The position numbers and the translations under genes were made by a program. From Paenibacillus baekrokdamisoli (lineage in GTDB: Bacteria > Bacillota > Bacilli > Paenibacillales > Paenibacillaceae): a DNA stretch of 64,000 nt. Below the pieces are notes generated by a model. That model had not been told where the DNA came from. It worked only from the letters and a program-made list of their open reading frames with translations, and ran no database searches. Positions 6,349 through 14,260 of this stretch are shown here, one piece after another (position 1 is the first letter of the stretch; the number at the start of each line of letters is the position of its first letter). The DNA lies in NCBI RefSeq assembly GCF_003945345.1, contig NZ_AP019308.1, positions 6,700,001 through 6,764,000 of the forward strand. The letters run 5' to 3'.

Positions 6349-9006
6349 ATGATTCTCGAGCTGCAAACGGATTCAGAAAAGAGGGCGCTGGCTTTGCCGC
6401 ATTTCCCTACACACATGCAGGCGGTCATTTGGCGCAATTGGGGCATGGTATCGACTGGTAGGCTCGGTGAGGTGCTGGGCGCCACCGAAGCGCAAATCAT
6501 AGAAGCCGCAACAGAACTGGGGCTTGATAAATCGACGGCTGGGAACGAAGCGAGATGGCTCGAAAGAGGTTACATTACGATCATCCGCGCCAACTGGCAT
6601 CTGCTCCCCTTCGAGCAGCTTCTTCAACTGCTGGGATGGACGGAGGAGCGACTTGCTTTCACTTTGAAAGAGGATGATTTCCTATGGATCAAGCTGGGCA
6701 GCATGAAGCCTTGGACGGAGCCGGTCCGTTATCGGCCTTTGAATGCGATGGAACGAGATCAGACGCGGCATATCCGAGAAACGATCGTAACCCATTTCGG
6801 TAAACGGACAGGATCTTTAACTCATGGAGAAAGGTTCGAACAACCTTTCGATTTTCTAGACCAATATCGAGAGCCATCTGTACGAGACCGAGTTCCGGCG
6901 AGGAAACCTGATCCGGGGGAGCTCAGGCTAGACATTCCCTGGACAATCGAAGCGCCGCGAGGGAATTCCATTCTGGATTCATCGTTAGAACGATTCGTAA
7001 GGAAACATGAACAGATTTGGGGAACGAAGTGGATCATCCAAAATAGTTCTGCTTTATCGGCAACTGTTGAACATAGGCCGGTCATGCGAATTGAAATCGT
7101 GCCGGATCTGTCTCAGCCTGCGGAGAGCCATACGATTTCCGTGGGCGTGGATACCATAACGATCAGGGCTTCAGCCGAGACAGGAATTATGCGGGGGCTG
7201 CAATGGCTTGCCGGGCAAATGCGGAAACGCAGGGTACCCTATGTTATCGCAGGTGAGTACCGGAGGACCTCGAAATTTGATTTACGCATTATTTACTCCT
7301 ACAGCGCGGTATACGGGGATCCCCTTCTGTCACCCGAGTTGGACCCGTACCCGGACGAATTGCTAGAAAGGCTTTCCGATGCAGGAGTCAACGGGATCTG
7401 GCTGCAAAGCGTTCTGTACAGCTTGGTACCGTGGGATGCAGCGCCGGAATTATCCGTCGATTGGGAGAAGCGAATCGTTGGACTGCGCAGGCTGGCGGCA
7501 AGAGCTAGGCAATACGGAATCGGCGTTTATTTGTACTGCAACGAGCCCCGGTCCATGCCTGTTCCTTTTTTTGCCGACAAGCCGGATTGGCAGGGACATA
7601 CGGAGGACGGCCAAGCGATGATGTGCACATCCCATCCGGAAGTTCAGAAGCTCTTACGCGGAGCGATTGCTCGGCTGTTTCGCGAGGTTCCTGATTTGGC
7701 AGGTCTGTTTACCATTACGATGTCGGAAAATTGGACGCATTGCTATTCCCGTGCGGCTGGCGGTCTGACGAATTGTCCACGCTGCAGCAAGAGAAAGCCA
7801 AGCGAAGTGGTAGCGGAAGTGAACGGACTCATCGCGGAAGGCGCGTTCAGTGAACAACCCAACGCGCGCATTCTTTGCTGGACGTGGGGATGGTCCGCGG
7901 ATTGGGGATGGACGGAGAGCGATATAGCAAACGCGATCGAAAGACTTCCAGACAATGTTATCGTCATGTCCACCAGCGAGGAAGCGATAGCCACGAACAT
8001 TGTGGGAGTACCGGGACAGGTCATCGACTATTCCATGTCCGTAGTCGGGCCGGGAGAGAAGTCGCTGCAAAGCTGGCGGACTGCGAATGAGCGGGGGCTG
8101 CGGACGGCGGCGAAGGTGCAGTTCAATAACACGTGGGAATGCTCCGCGGTACCGTTCTTGCCCGTCTTCCAACTGCTCGAGGAGCATTTGAATCGTTTGA
8201 ATGATTCGGGAGTCAGCGGTCTGCTGTTGAGTTGGACGCTGGGCGGGTACCCTTCGCTTAATCTAGAGCTGGCTGCCGAATACTACTGGGAGAGCGAAAC
8301 CGGGGAAAAGACCGGGATCAATGAGCTGCTTCGGGACAAATTCGGAAGCGCTGCGGGACAAGGGATAGCGAATGCTTCAGCCGCTTTCAGCCGAGCATTC
8401 CAGGAATTTCCGTTTGATCTGAACGTGCTGTATTGCGCCCCGCAAAATTTCGGGCCCGTCAATCTGCTGCATCTGCAGCCGACGGGATTTCAGGCGACGA
8501 TGATTGGTTTTCCGTATGACGATCTTCTGTCTTGGAGAGGGATTTATTCGGAATCCGTTTTTGCCAGTCAGTTCAAGAAGCTGTCGGACGGTTGGAGGAA
8601 GGGGCTGCAGCTGCTGGAGAAAGCGCGGAAGCTCGTGCTTCCTGATGCCAAACACGAGTTCGACAGCTTGATGACGGCGGCTTCCACAGCTCATCTTCAT
8701 TTTCATAGCACGTATTTACAGACCGAATTCGTGATAACCCGAAACCGGTACCTGGCCGCGAATCGTGAACAAACCCGGCTTAAGGCGTGCCGCAAACTAA
8801 TGGATATTGTCCGTAAGGAAGCGGACAATGCCCGGCAGCTATACGATATTGTCATCAGGGATTCCCGGATCGGATTTGAAGCGAGCAATCATTATTACTA
8901 TACGGTTCAGGATTTGAAGGAAAAGGAGCTGAATAGCCGTTTCATTCTTGAGCAGCTGCAGCAGGCGGAAGAACGAGCGGCGGCTGGGCTCCCTAATCTT
9001 CATTGA
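6349..9006 (+). CDS. Large cytoplasmic glycosidase-like protein with N-terminal helix-turn-helix-like region
   Basis: An 885-residue protein without signal peptide, last in the GntR operon (14 bases after the FAH gene). Residues 1-110 look like a small helical, HTH-like region (motif WGMVSTGRLGEVLG near 31-44). Residues about 195-290 resemble the zincin-like alpha/beta domain that precedes GH20/GH84-type catalytic barrels. Residues about 300-640 look like a TIM barrel with repeated strand endings such as GVNGIWLQS, GIGVYLYCNEP and MSENW. Glu460 in SENW is a candidate acid residue, followed by a CPRC motif. The C-terminal 200 residues are helical. This is a GH20/DUF4838-like enzyme by fold guess only. 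Intracellular location implies action on imported oligosaccharides. Confidence 0.6.
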   Translation: MILELQTDSEKRALALPHFPTHMQAVIWRNWGMVSTGRLGEVLGATEAQIIEAATELGLDKSTAGNEARWLERGYITIIRANWHLLPFEQLLQLLGWTEERLAFTLKEDDFLWIKLGSMKPWTEPVRYRPLNAMERDQTRHIRETIVTHFGKRTGSLTHGERFEQPFDFLDQYREPSVRDRVPARKPDPGELRLDIPWTIEAPRGNSILDSSLERFVRKHEQIWGTKWIIQNSSALSATVEHRPVMRIEIVPDLSQPAESHTISVGVDTITIRASAETGIMRGLQWLAGQMRKRRVPYVIAGEYRRTSKFDLRIIYSYSAVYGDPLLSPELDPYPDELLERLSDAGVNGIWLQSVLYSLVPWDAAPELSVDWEKRIVGLRRLAARARQYGIGVYLYCNEPRSMPVPFFADKPDWQGHTEDGQAMMCTSHPEVQKLLRGAIARLFREVPDLAGLFTITMSENWTHCYSRAAGGLTNCPRCSKRKPSEVVAEVNGLIAEGAFSEQPNARILCWTWGWSADWGWTESDIANAIERLPDNVIVMSTSEEAIATNIVGVPGQVIDYSMSVVGPGEKSLQSWRTANERGLRTAAKVQFNNTWECSAVPFLPVFQLLEEHLNRLNDSGVSGLLLSWTLGGYPSLNLELAAEYYWESETGEKTGINELLRDKFGSAAGQGIANASAAFSRAFQEFPFDLNVLYCAPQNFGPVNLLHLQPTGFQATMIGFPYDDLLSWRGIYSESVFASQFKKLSDGWRKGLQLLEKARKLVLPDAKHEFDSLMTAASTAHLHFHSTYLQTEFVITRNRYLAANREQTRLKACRKLMDIVRKEADNARQLYDIVIRDSRIGFEASNHYYYTVQDLKEKELNSRFILEQLQQAEERAAAGLPNLH

Positions 9007-9033
9007 AAGTGATACAATAAGAAACGGCTAACG

Positions 9034-9536
9034 CGGTCCTTGGCGGGGGAAGCAAATGAGGATGGGGTGCCCATTCCCATGCATGAGGTAATGATGTAGT
9101 TAACGCTTGGCATTATTGCACGCAGTTTGTTCAAGACCTTGATGTGGACAAAGCGGAGCTGGCAGCCGCGTTAGATATTACGATCCGCCAAACGGCCGGT
9201 ACGATATTCTCGCCGATTAGCGCATTTCGTCCGGAGAGGTTCGACGGCGAAGTTTCTCAATGGGCGAGATTTGCTTATTTTCCGTTCGGGGGAGGCTCCA
9301 GAGGTTGTATTGGCCCGCAGTTTGCATTATTGGAGGCGGGTATCATAATGGGATCGCTAGCTGAAAAACTTCAATTTGCGTCCACCTCGGGACAAGGCGA
9401 AGCGGAACCTGAGCCGCTCGTGTCGATGCGAGTGAAGAACGGTCGGTGGATGGTTCCAGAACGCCGAAAGATATTATTCCTAACAAAGTTAAGGACAATG
9501 GTAGTGAGGTTTGCAGGATGGCGTGATTCTGATTAA
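9034..9536 (+). pseudogene. Cytochrome P450 remnant
   Basis: The 3' part (from about 9200) encodes an intact P450 tail: PERF motif followed by the heme-binding loop FPFGGGSRGCIG with the axial cysteine. Upstream the same gene is broken. The frame encoding NEDGVPIPMHEVMM meets an in-frame TAG at 9097-9099, continues as LTLGIIARSLF, then shifts frame into QDLDVDKAEL. About 200 residues normally found between that helix and the PERF region are missing. Stop, frameshift and deletion together mark a pseudogene. It lies between two catabolic clusters and may mark a recombination boundary. Confidence 0.8.
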
Positions 9537-9576
9537 ACACTCTCGGTTCTCGTCCCGGTCCTCGAATTCGCTAGAT

Positions 9577-9605
9577 TTGACACATAATAGAAATCAAATT
9601 ATCAT
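9577..9605 (+). promoter_or_regulatory. Sigma-A promoter of the lacI-type gene
   Basis: TTGACA (9577-9582), 17-bp spacer, TATCAT (9600-9605): perfect -35 and five of six -10 bases. It lies just after the P450 remnant and directs transcription into the regulator gene. Confidence 0.7.
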
Positions 9606-9609
9606 TATA

Positions 9610-9627
9610 AATGATAACGCAATCATT
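9610..9627 (+). promoter_or_regulatory. LacI-type operator in the regulator's own promoter
   Basis: AATGATAACGCAATCATT is an 18-bp near-palindrome placed 4 bases after the -10 box, over the transcription start. It differs from the perfect palindrome at 10752-10769 at two central bases. Position and CG-centred symmetry are classic for LacI-family operators and suggest autorepression. Confidence 0.7.
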
Positions 9628-9651
9628 ATTGATTTCAGGACGGAGAGCCTT

Positions 9652-10686
9652 ATGATTACCATGAAAGATGTCGCAAAACTTGCAGGAGTCTCTCCCATTA
9701 CCGTATCTCGGGTAATTAGTTCCCCGGAGCAAGTGAAACCCTCCACTCGGGCAAAGGTAACGAGAGCGATTGATGAATTGAATTTCAAACCGAACAGTAT
9801 AGCCAGAAGTTTGGTCACAAACAGAACCGATACGATTGGATTGCTGTTGTCTAACATCGCCAATCCGTACTACCCGGAGTTTATTCTTGGTCTCGAGACC
9901 ATGGCCCGCTCGCTAGGCAAAAATGTCATTATATGCAACGCAAAGGATTATGAAACGGCTACCCAGAATCTGGAGCTCCTACTGGAGAAGCGCGTGGACG
10001 GGATTGTCATCACATCGATCGAATTCGATTCCTTAAAGCTTCAGGAGAAGTTCCATGCCAATCTGGAGGAACTGGCTAACTTAAAGCAAAAAAGCATTCC
10101 CATTGTCCTCATGGATCCCAACCCGCGTTCGACGATTTTGTCGTGCATAGAAGTGGACAATTATTTGGCGGGAAGAATCGCCATGGATCACCTATATGCG
10201 TTAGGACACACGAGGATTGCGCACATATCGGTGGAACGGGATGCCAACGTGTGGATCGATCGTCTTCGTGCTTATAAGGATGCCCACCTCAAATTCGGTT
10301 TGGGTTTCGACACTTCGCTAGTCGAATTGATCCCTGTAGAAGATGTGAAAGTCGCGGAAGAAGCGGCTCATCGTCTATTGCAGCGGGTTTCTCGGCCTAC
10401 GGCGATCTTCGCCGGAAACGACCTTCTTGCGGTGGGAGCTATCCATGCGGCCCATCGCTTAGGCATTAGAATCCCTGAAGAGCTGTCTATTATCGGCATT
10501 GATGGAATCATTGTCGGCGATCAAATTTTCCCGCGGTTAACAACGGTTGCCCACCCTCAGAATAAAGTCGGAGAGGTGGCAGCTCAATTGCTTGTGAAGA
10601 AAATATACGGTCACGACGATAATAGCAACATCACTTTAAAACCGGCTCTGCTTATTAGGGAGAGCACGGCGAAAGCGCACAAATAA
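9652..10686 (+). CDS. LacI-family transcriptional regulator
   Basis: A 344-residue repressor. The helix-turn-helix with the family signature DVAKLAGVSPITVSRVI is at residues 5-21, a hinge helix near 50-58, then a periplasmic-binding-like sugar-sensing domain. ATG at 9652 was chosen because a GGAG site lies 6 bases upstream; the longer open frame starting at 9511 would run through the promoter and operator. It probably represses itself and the downstream glycan operon through the palindromes at 9610, 10752 and 14218, with release by an oligosaccharide or monosaccharide derived from the polymer. Confidence 0.92.
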   Translation: MITMKDVAKLAGVSPITVSRVISSPEQVKPSTRAKVTRAIDELNFKPNSIARSLVTNRTDTIGLLLSNIANPYYPEFILGLETMARSLGKNVIICNAKDYETATQNLELLLEKRVDGIVITSIEFDSLKLQEKFHANLEELANLKQKSIPIVLMDPNPRSTILSCIEVDNYLAGRIAMDHLYALGHTRIAHISVERDANVWIDRLRAYKDAHLKFGLGFDTSLVELIPVEDVKVAEEAAHRLLQRVSRPTAIFAGNDLLAVGAIHAAHRLGIRIPEELSIIGIDGIIVGDQIFPRLTTVAHPQNKVGEVAAQLLVKKIYGHDDNSNITLKPALLIRESTAKAHK

Positions 10687-10715
10687 ATTCAGTACCGCAT
10701 GAGCCGGATTTTCTA

Positions 10716-10744
10716 TTGACAAAGACAAGACGGCTCGATATGAT
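10716..10744 (+). promoter_or_regulatory. Sigma-A promoter of the LacI-controlled glycan operon
   Basis: TTGACA (10716-10721), exactly 17 bp, TATGAT (10739-10744). This near-consensus promoter starts 29 bases after the lacI stop and drives 10872 onward. Confidence 0.75.
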
Positions 10745-10751
10745 GAACCTA

Positions 10752-10769
10752 AATGATTGCGCAATCATT
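10752..10769 (+). promoter_or_regulatory. Perfect palindromic LacI operator
   Basis: AATGATTGCGCAATCATT is a perfect 18-bp palindrome centred on GC, 7 bases after the -10 box, so a bound repressor would block initiation. TTGCGCAA cores are usual for LacI-family operators. This is the best operator in the window. Confidence 0.8.
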
Positions 10770-10839
10770 AATAATGATCTACTGAATACAGGAATAAAGA
10801 GATGTCGAAGAGGGCTATCGTTCATTTTGTTGTTATATT

Positions 10840-10857
10840 TATGGTTGCGATATCATT
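10840..10857 (+). promoter_or_regulatory. Weak LacI-operator-like site in the 5' leader
   Basis: TATGGTTGCGATATCATT lies 15 bases before the start codon at 10872 and resembles the site at 14218 (AATGGTTGCGTTACCATT) at 14 of 18 positions. It could be an auxiliary operator for looping, or chance. Confidence 0.35.
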
Positions 10858-10871
10858 TGAGGAGAGATGGT

Positions 10872-11795
10872 ATGCTCGAAGACGCGCAGTCCAAGTCCAA
10901 CGACAATGATACGATCGAGGAGAAACAGGTAAGTAGAAAAAAATTTCTTGCTTCGATCGGAGTAACAGGGGCTGCATTGTTAGCAGGCAGCCTTCTACCC
11001 GCCGGATTCGCGGTGGCCGCGGATCAAGGGACAACGAACTTTACCGGAACCGTGCAAGTCAACGCGCCCGCTGCCTCAACGACATCATCCATGAATATTT
11101 CCAGGGACGCCAATTATTCGGGTGGAAGTCCTGGTTATGTGAACAGCGCTTTATATGTTGTTGATACGGTGCGGAACGGAGTAACCGCTTTTGAATGGGG
11201 CATTACAAGCGTACTTAACAATTTCGCTAGCGCGGGAGAGAACGTAGCTCTTTACGGGCAAGGCAACCGGCATGGAACGGGGCCGACTTGGGCTGGTGTT
11301 TTCGAAGCTCGCGACCACACGCAGACCGCGGGTACGACCGGCCTTCTAGGATTGGAAGTAGATGTGTTCGCCAACGGTCAAGATACGAACCAGATCCGCT
11401 TCGGAATCGATATCGTAGTCGGAAAAGGAGTCGCTGCAGGATCGACATGCCAAGCTTATGCGGGAATACGGCTTGGCCCGGTTAACGGCGATTCTAACCA
11501 AGGCTCTTTTAAAAAGGGGCTGCTCTTGACCGGGAACGTAACGACCGGCGTTGACGTACAGTCGAACGGTACATATGCTTTTCGGTCGTCGGGCACGAAC
11601 AATGTCGGCCTGGACCTATCGACCGGTACGCATTCCGATTCGGCCATCCGAATCAAGGCGAACGATAGTATTGCGCTTGAAGCGTCCAACATGATTAAGA
11701 TGAAGTATAACGCCTCAACGCAGAAGATCGAGTTTTATAACGGTTCCAATCGAATCGGTTATATCGATACGAATGGTGCTGATCATGCACTATGA
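10872..11795 (+). CDS. Secreted protein of unknown role, possible Tat-type signal
   Basis: A 307-residue protein, first gene of the LacI-controlled operon. ATG at 10872 has GAGGAG 7 bases upstream; longer open-frame starts would begin inside the promoter. An N-terminal segment SRKKFLASIG precedes a hydrophobic stretch ending AGFAVAA near residue 50. This resembles a twin-arginine signal but with Arg-Lys in place of Arg-Arg. The mature part is rich in Gly, Asn, Thr and Ser and looks like beta-rich, phage-tail-fibre-like repeats. No catalytic motif is recognised. Placed before a GH13-like enzyme and sugar transporter, it may bind glycan at the surface, but that is a guess. Confidence 0.6.
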   Translation: MLEDAQSKSNDNDTIEEKQVSRKKFLASIGVTGAALLAGSLLPAGFAVAADQGTTNFTGTVQVNAPAASTTSSMNISRDANYSGGSPGYVNSALYVVDTVRNGVTAFEWGITSVLNNFASAGENVALYGQGNRHGTGPTWAGVFEARDHTQTAGTTGLLGLEVDVFANGQDTNQIRFGIDIVVGKGVAAGSTCQAYAGIRLGPVNGDSNQGSFKKGLLLTGNVTTGVDVQSNGTYAFRSSGTNNVGLDLSTGTHSDSAIRIKANDSIALEASNMIKMKYNASTQKIEFYNGSNRIGYIDTNGADHAL

Positions 11796-11964
11796 ATTGT
11801 ATCTGGAAAACCTTGAGCTCAAAAAACGCCTGATCGAAGCCCAATTACAACTGCTTCATATGCAGTATGCTGCCGTTCTGCAGGAAATGGAACGGTTCAG
11901 CACGGAATACGGACCGCCCGTTCATACGGAAGCTGTCCCGGGAAGTAGGGAAGATAACAGTTGA
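11785..11964 (+). CDS. Small coiled-coil protein
   Basis: A 59-residue open frame. The ATG at 11785 overlaps the end of the upstream gene, and its TGA overlaps the TTG of the GH13-like gene, so it is wedged in the operon with translational coupling on both sides. Residues 4-40 are a leucine/glutamate-rich amphipathic helix (YLENLELKKRLIEAQLQLL) likely to form a coiled coil; the tail is polar. Similar tiny helical proteins follow tail-fibre-like genes in phages. Function unknown. Confidence 0.5.
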   Translation: MHYELYLENLELKKRLIEAQLQLLHMQYAAVLQEMERFSTEYGPPVHTEAVPGSREDNS

Positions 11965-14189
11965 TCAACTATGTCGAACATCACCCGATTCGAATTGGCT
12001 ACGATGCGTTGACGGGACAGCCATTATCCATCTCGATGGATGGCCACGAGGAGTTTGCGTTCTCCCATTCGCTCGTTCGGTTTGATGTGGATGGCGAAAG
12101 CGGTCCTAACAACGAAGGGCAGATGATACATGTTCAGCGAACGAATCGTATCGGAGGAGACGGGGTACTGGAATCTGTCGATTTCAGGCCGGGTGAAGCC
12201 AAGGAAGAAGCGTTTCTGAAGTTGAACCTCTTATTGGGGACGGATTGGAGAATGGTCCTCGCATTTCGAATAAGTCGAACCGACGTGGCGCTGCAAGTCT
12301 CCCTTACGAACCTTGGCGCGGAAAAGCGAGTGATCCGCTCGTTGAAATGGATCGTCGAAGGATTAGGTCGGAATAAACTCGGCGATTGCGAGATTTTGAT
12401 GCCGGGATACGCGCCGGAACTGGATTTACCTTATCAGCTTCGCCGGAAAGTCGATCAATATCCGAATCCCATGCAGTTTGCTTCGGAAAGTCCTACACCG
12501 TACGGATCGGATGAACCGGGTAATCGTTCCGGGATTATGGGCGTGTATGACGCTCGGGAAAAAGTCGCGGCGTTGACCTGGTGGGCGAGCGATGCATATC
12601 CGATGAAATCTAGGCTTCTTCGCATCGATGACCAGGTTATACGGGAAAGCACGGTATACTGCCCGTGCCTCCTATCCCCGGGAGAGACGCTTGAGGTCGG
12701 AACGTTTTATTTCGGCCGATTTTCCGGTGATAGAGTCGAGGCGGTATGGCAGGCCGCCAGAAGCTTCGGTCCGTATCGTTACGCCGGGGAGGAAATGTCC
12801 GACCGCCGGGAGTTGAGAATCTGCGAAATTCAAATTGGCGAAAAGATGGGCAGAACCGTATTCTCGAGCTATGACGATGTGATCCGTCAGCTGGCTTATA
12901 TCCGCGAGTTGGGATTCAACGCCTTGGAGGTGATGCCGAGGTTTCCGTTCCCGTCTTATTCGGTTTATGATTTCTTCGATGTCGATACGACTTTCGGGGA
13001 TCGGATGGGATTAAGAAACCTCGTAAAGGCAGCCCACAATGTCGGAATCAAGGTGATCATCGACATCGTGTTCCACGGGCCGCTCGAGGAAGAACCGAAG
13101 GACTGGTGCATGCCGGACGGGAATTATCGCTTCGATTCGCCTTATCTTGACGGGCATCCGGAATGGTTTTCGCGTCATGAGAACGGAGAGTTCGCCCGCA
13201 CGTATACACGATCGTTCGATTTATCGAATCCCGATCTGCAGAATCACATCGCCGATGCGATGATCTATCTGATCCGGGAGCTCGACATCGACGGCTTCAG
13301 GTTGGATGCACAAACGTGGAATTTCTTTCCGAATTGGGACCCGCTTATCGATCGGCCGGCTTACGAGGCATTATACGCTGGTTATCGCATGATGGAAGGA
13401 ATCGGAGCGAAGGTTGCCGCGGCTTACCCGGGCAAAATCATGTACACCGAAGGCTGCGGACCGTTGGTTGCCCGGTATCATCCGTATCGCTACAACTATG
13501 ACTATCACTGGATCTATCCGGCGATGGCCAACGTTATCGATCCGCGAGGCATGTCCGACAAGTTCTGGAGGAAAGCTTCGGAGAACACGTTGTGCTGGAG
13601 AGACCTGGCGGAATGGCTGGAAGAAGCGGAAGCCGCGATGCCCGAAGGGATAAGCGTCGTCCATCAGACCGATTCTCACGATTCGCATGAATGGGCCGGC
13701 TTCCACCAAGGACAATTCAATCGAGAAGCCTTCGGCGTCGAAGCCCACCGCGTAATGGTCGGTACCGCGATGTTCATGAACGGCGGGTTCATGTCCTTCT
13801 ACGGGGCAGAGCAAGGAAACGAGGACTTTTACCGATCCATGATGTCAATCCGGGAACATAACGAAGTGATGGCAGCGGGGAAATGCAGCTATCGCGGTAT
13901 ATTCGTTAGCGACCCAAGGATTATCGCAATCCTATGGACGAATGGTCAACGTTGGCTGCTGTATGTCGCCAATCCGGATAACGAAACGAAACGCGTTGAA
14001 TTGGGTATCGGGGAAATCAAAGTTGAAAGCTTTATCAACGCGGATTCCGTTCGATGGGAAGTATGCGATCTTATGAAGCCAGCTGAAGGCTCTTTCGAGT
14101 TGAACGGCTCCGATATGGCTTTGGGCTGGCCGATGAAGCTCGACGGCTATGGCGTGCATGTGCTGGAAGGAACTCCTCTTGGCCATTAA
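11961..14189 (+). CDS. GH13-like alpha-amylase-family enzyme, cytoplasmic
   Basis: A 742-residue protein without signal peptide. An N-terminal beta-rich domain (about 1-270) is followed by a GH13-type barrel. The nucleophile Asp449 is in DGFRLDAQTW, the general acid Glu497 in MYTEGCG, and the third acidic residue is in TDSHDSHEW (Asp574). Conserved region I reads DIVFHGP in place of the usual DxVxNH, so the Asn-His pair is altered. A beta-sandwich tail ends the protein. TTG start overlapping the preceding stop by 4 bases. It probably cleaves or transfers an alpha-glucosyl-type linkage in an imported oligosaccharide; the odd motifs suggest a non-starch substrate. Confidence 0.7.
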   Translation: MINYVEHHPIRIGYDALTGQPLSISMDGHEEFAFSHSLVRFDVDGESGPNNEGQMIHVQRTNRIGGDGVLESVDFRPGEAKEEAFLKLNLLLGTDWRMVLAFRISRTDVALQVSLTNLGAEKRVIRSLKWIVEGLGRNKLGDCEILMPGYAPELDLPYQLRRKVDQYPNPMQFASESPTPYGSDEPGNRSGIMGVYDAREKVAALTWWASDAYPMKSRLLRIDDQVIRESTVYCPCLLSPGETLEVGTFYFGRFSGDRVEAVWQAARSFGPYRYAGEEMSDRRELRICEIQIGEKMGRTVFSSYDDVIRQLAYIRELGFNALEVMPRFPFPSYSVYDFFDVDTTFGDRMGLRNLVKAAHNVGIKVIIDIVFHGPLEEEPKDWCMPDGNYRFDSPYLDGHPEWFSRHENGEFARTYTRSFDLSNPDLQNHIADAMIYLIRELDIDGFRLDAQTWNFFPNWDPLIDRPAYEALYAGYRMMEGIGAKVAAAYPGKIMYTEGCGPLVARYHPYRYNYDYHWIYPAMANVIDPRGMSDKFWRKASENTLCWRDLAEWLEEAEAAMPEGISVVHQTDSHDSHEWAGFHQGQFNREAFGVEAHRVMVGTAMFMNGGFMSFYGAEQGNEDFYRSMMSIREHNEVMAAGKCSYRGIFVSDPRIIAILWTNGQRWLLYVANPDNETKRVELGIGEIKVESFINADSVRWEVCDLMKPAEGSFELNGSDMALGWPMKLDGYGVHVLEGTPLGH

Positions 14190-14217
14190 TGTATGGTAAA
14201 GAGGAAGTCTACAACAA

Positions 14218-14235
14218 AATGGTTGCGTTACCATT
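14218..14235 (+). promoter_or_regulatory. LacI-type operator upstream of the binding-protein gene
   Basis: AATGGTTGCGTTACCATT has complementary 6-bp arms (AATGGT/ACCATT) around TGCGTT and lies 26 bases before the ATG at 14261, just after the GH13-like gene. It is a variant of the operator at 10752 and may repress an internal promoter or act as a second operator for looping. Confidence 0.6.
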
Positions 14236-14260
14236 ATCTCAAAAATATGGGGGTCATGAA

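Noticed and set aside
9511-9651. Extended N-terminus for the LacI regulator
   Set aside because: The extra codons cross a near-consensus promoter and operator and encode an unlikely Ile/Asn-rich stretch; the ATG at 9652 has a good ribosome site.
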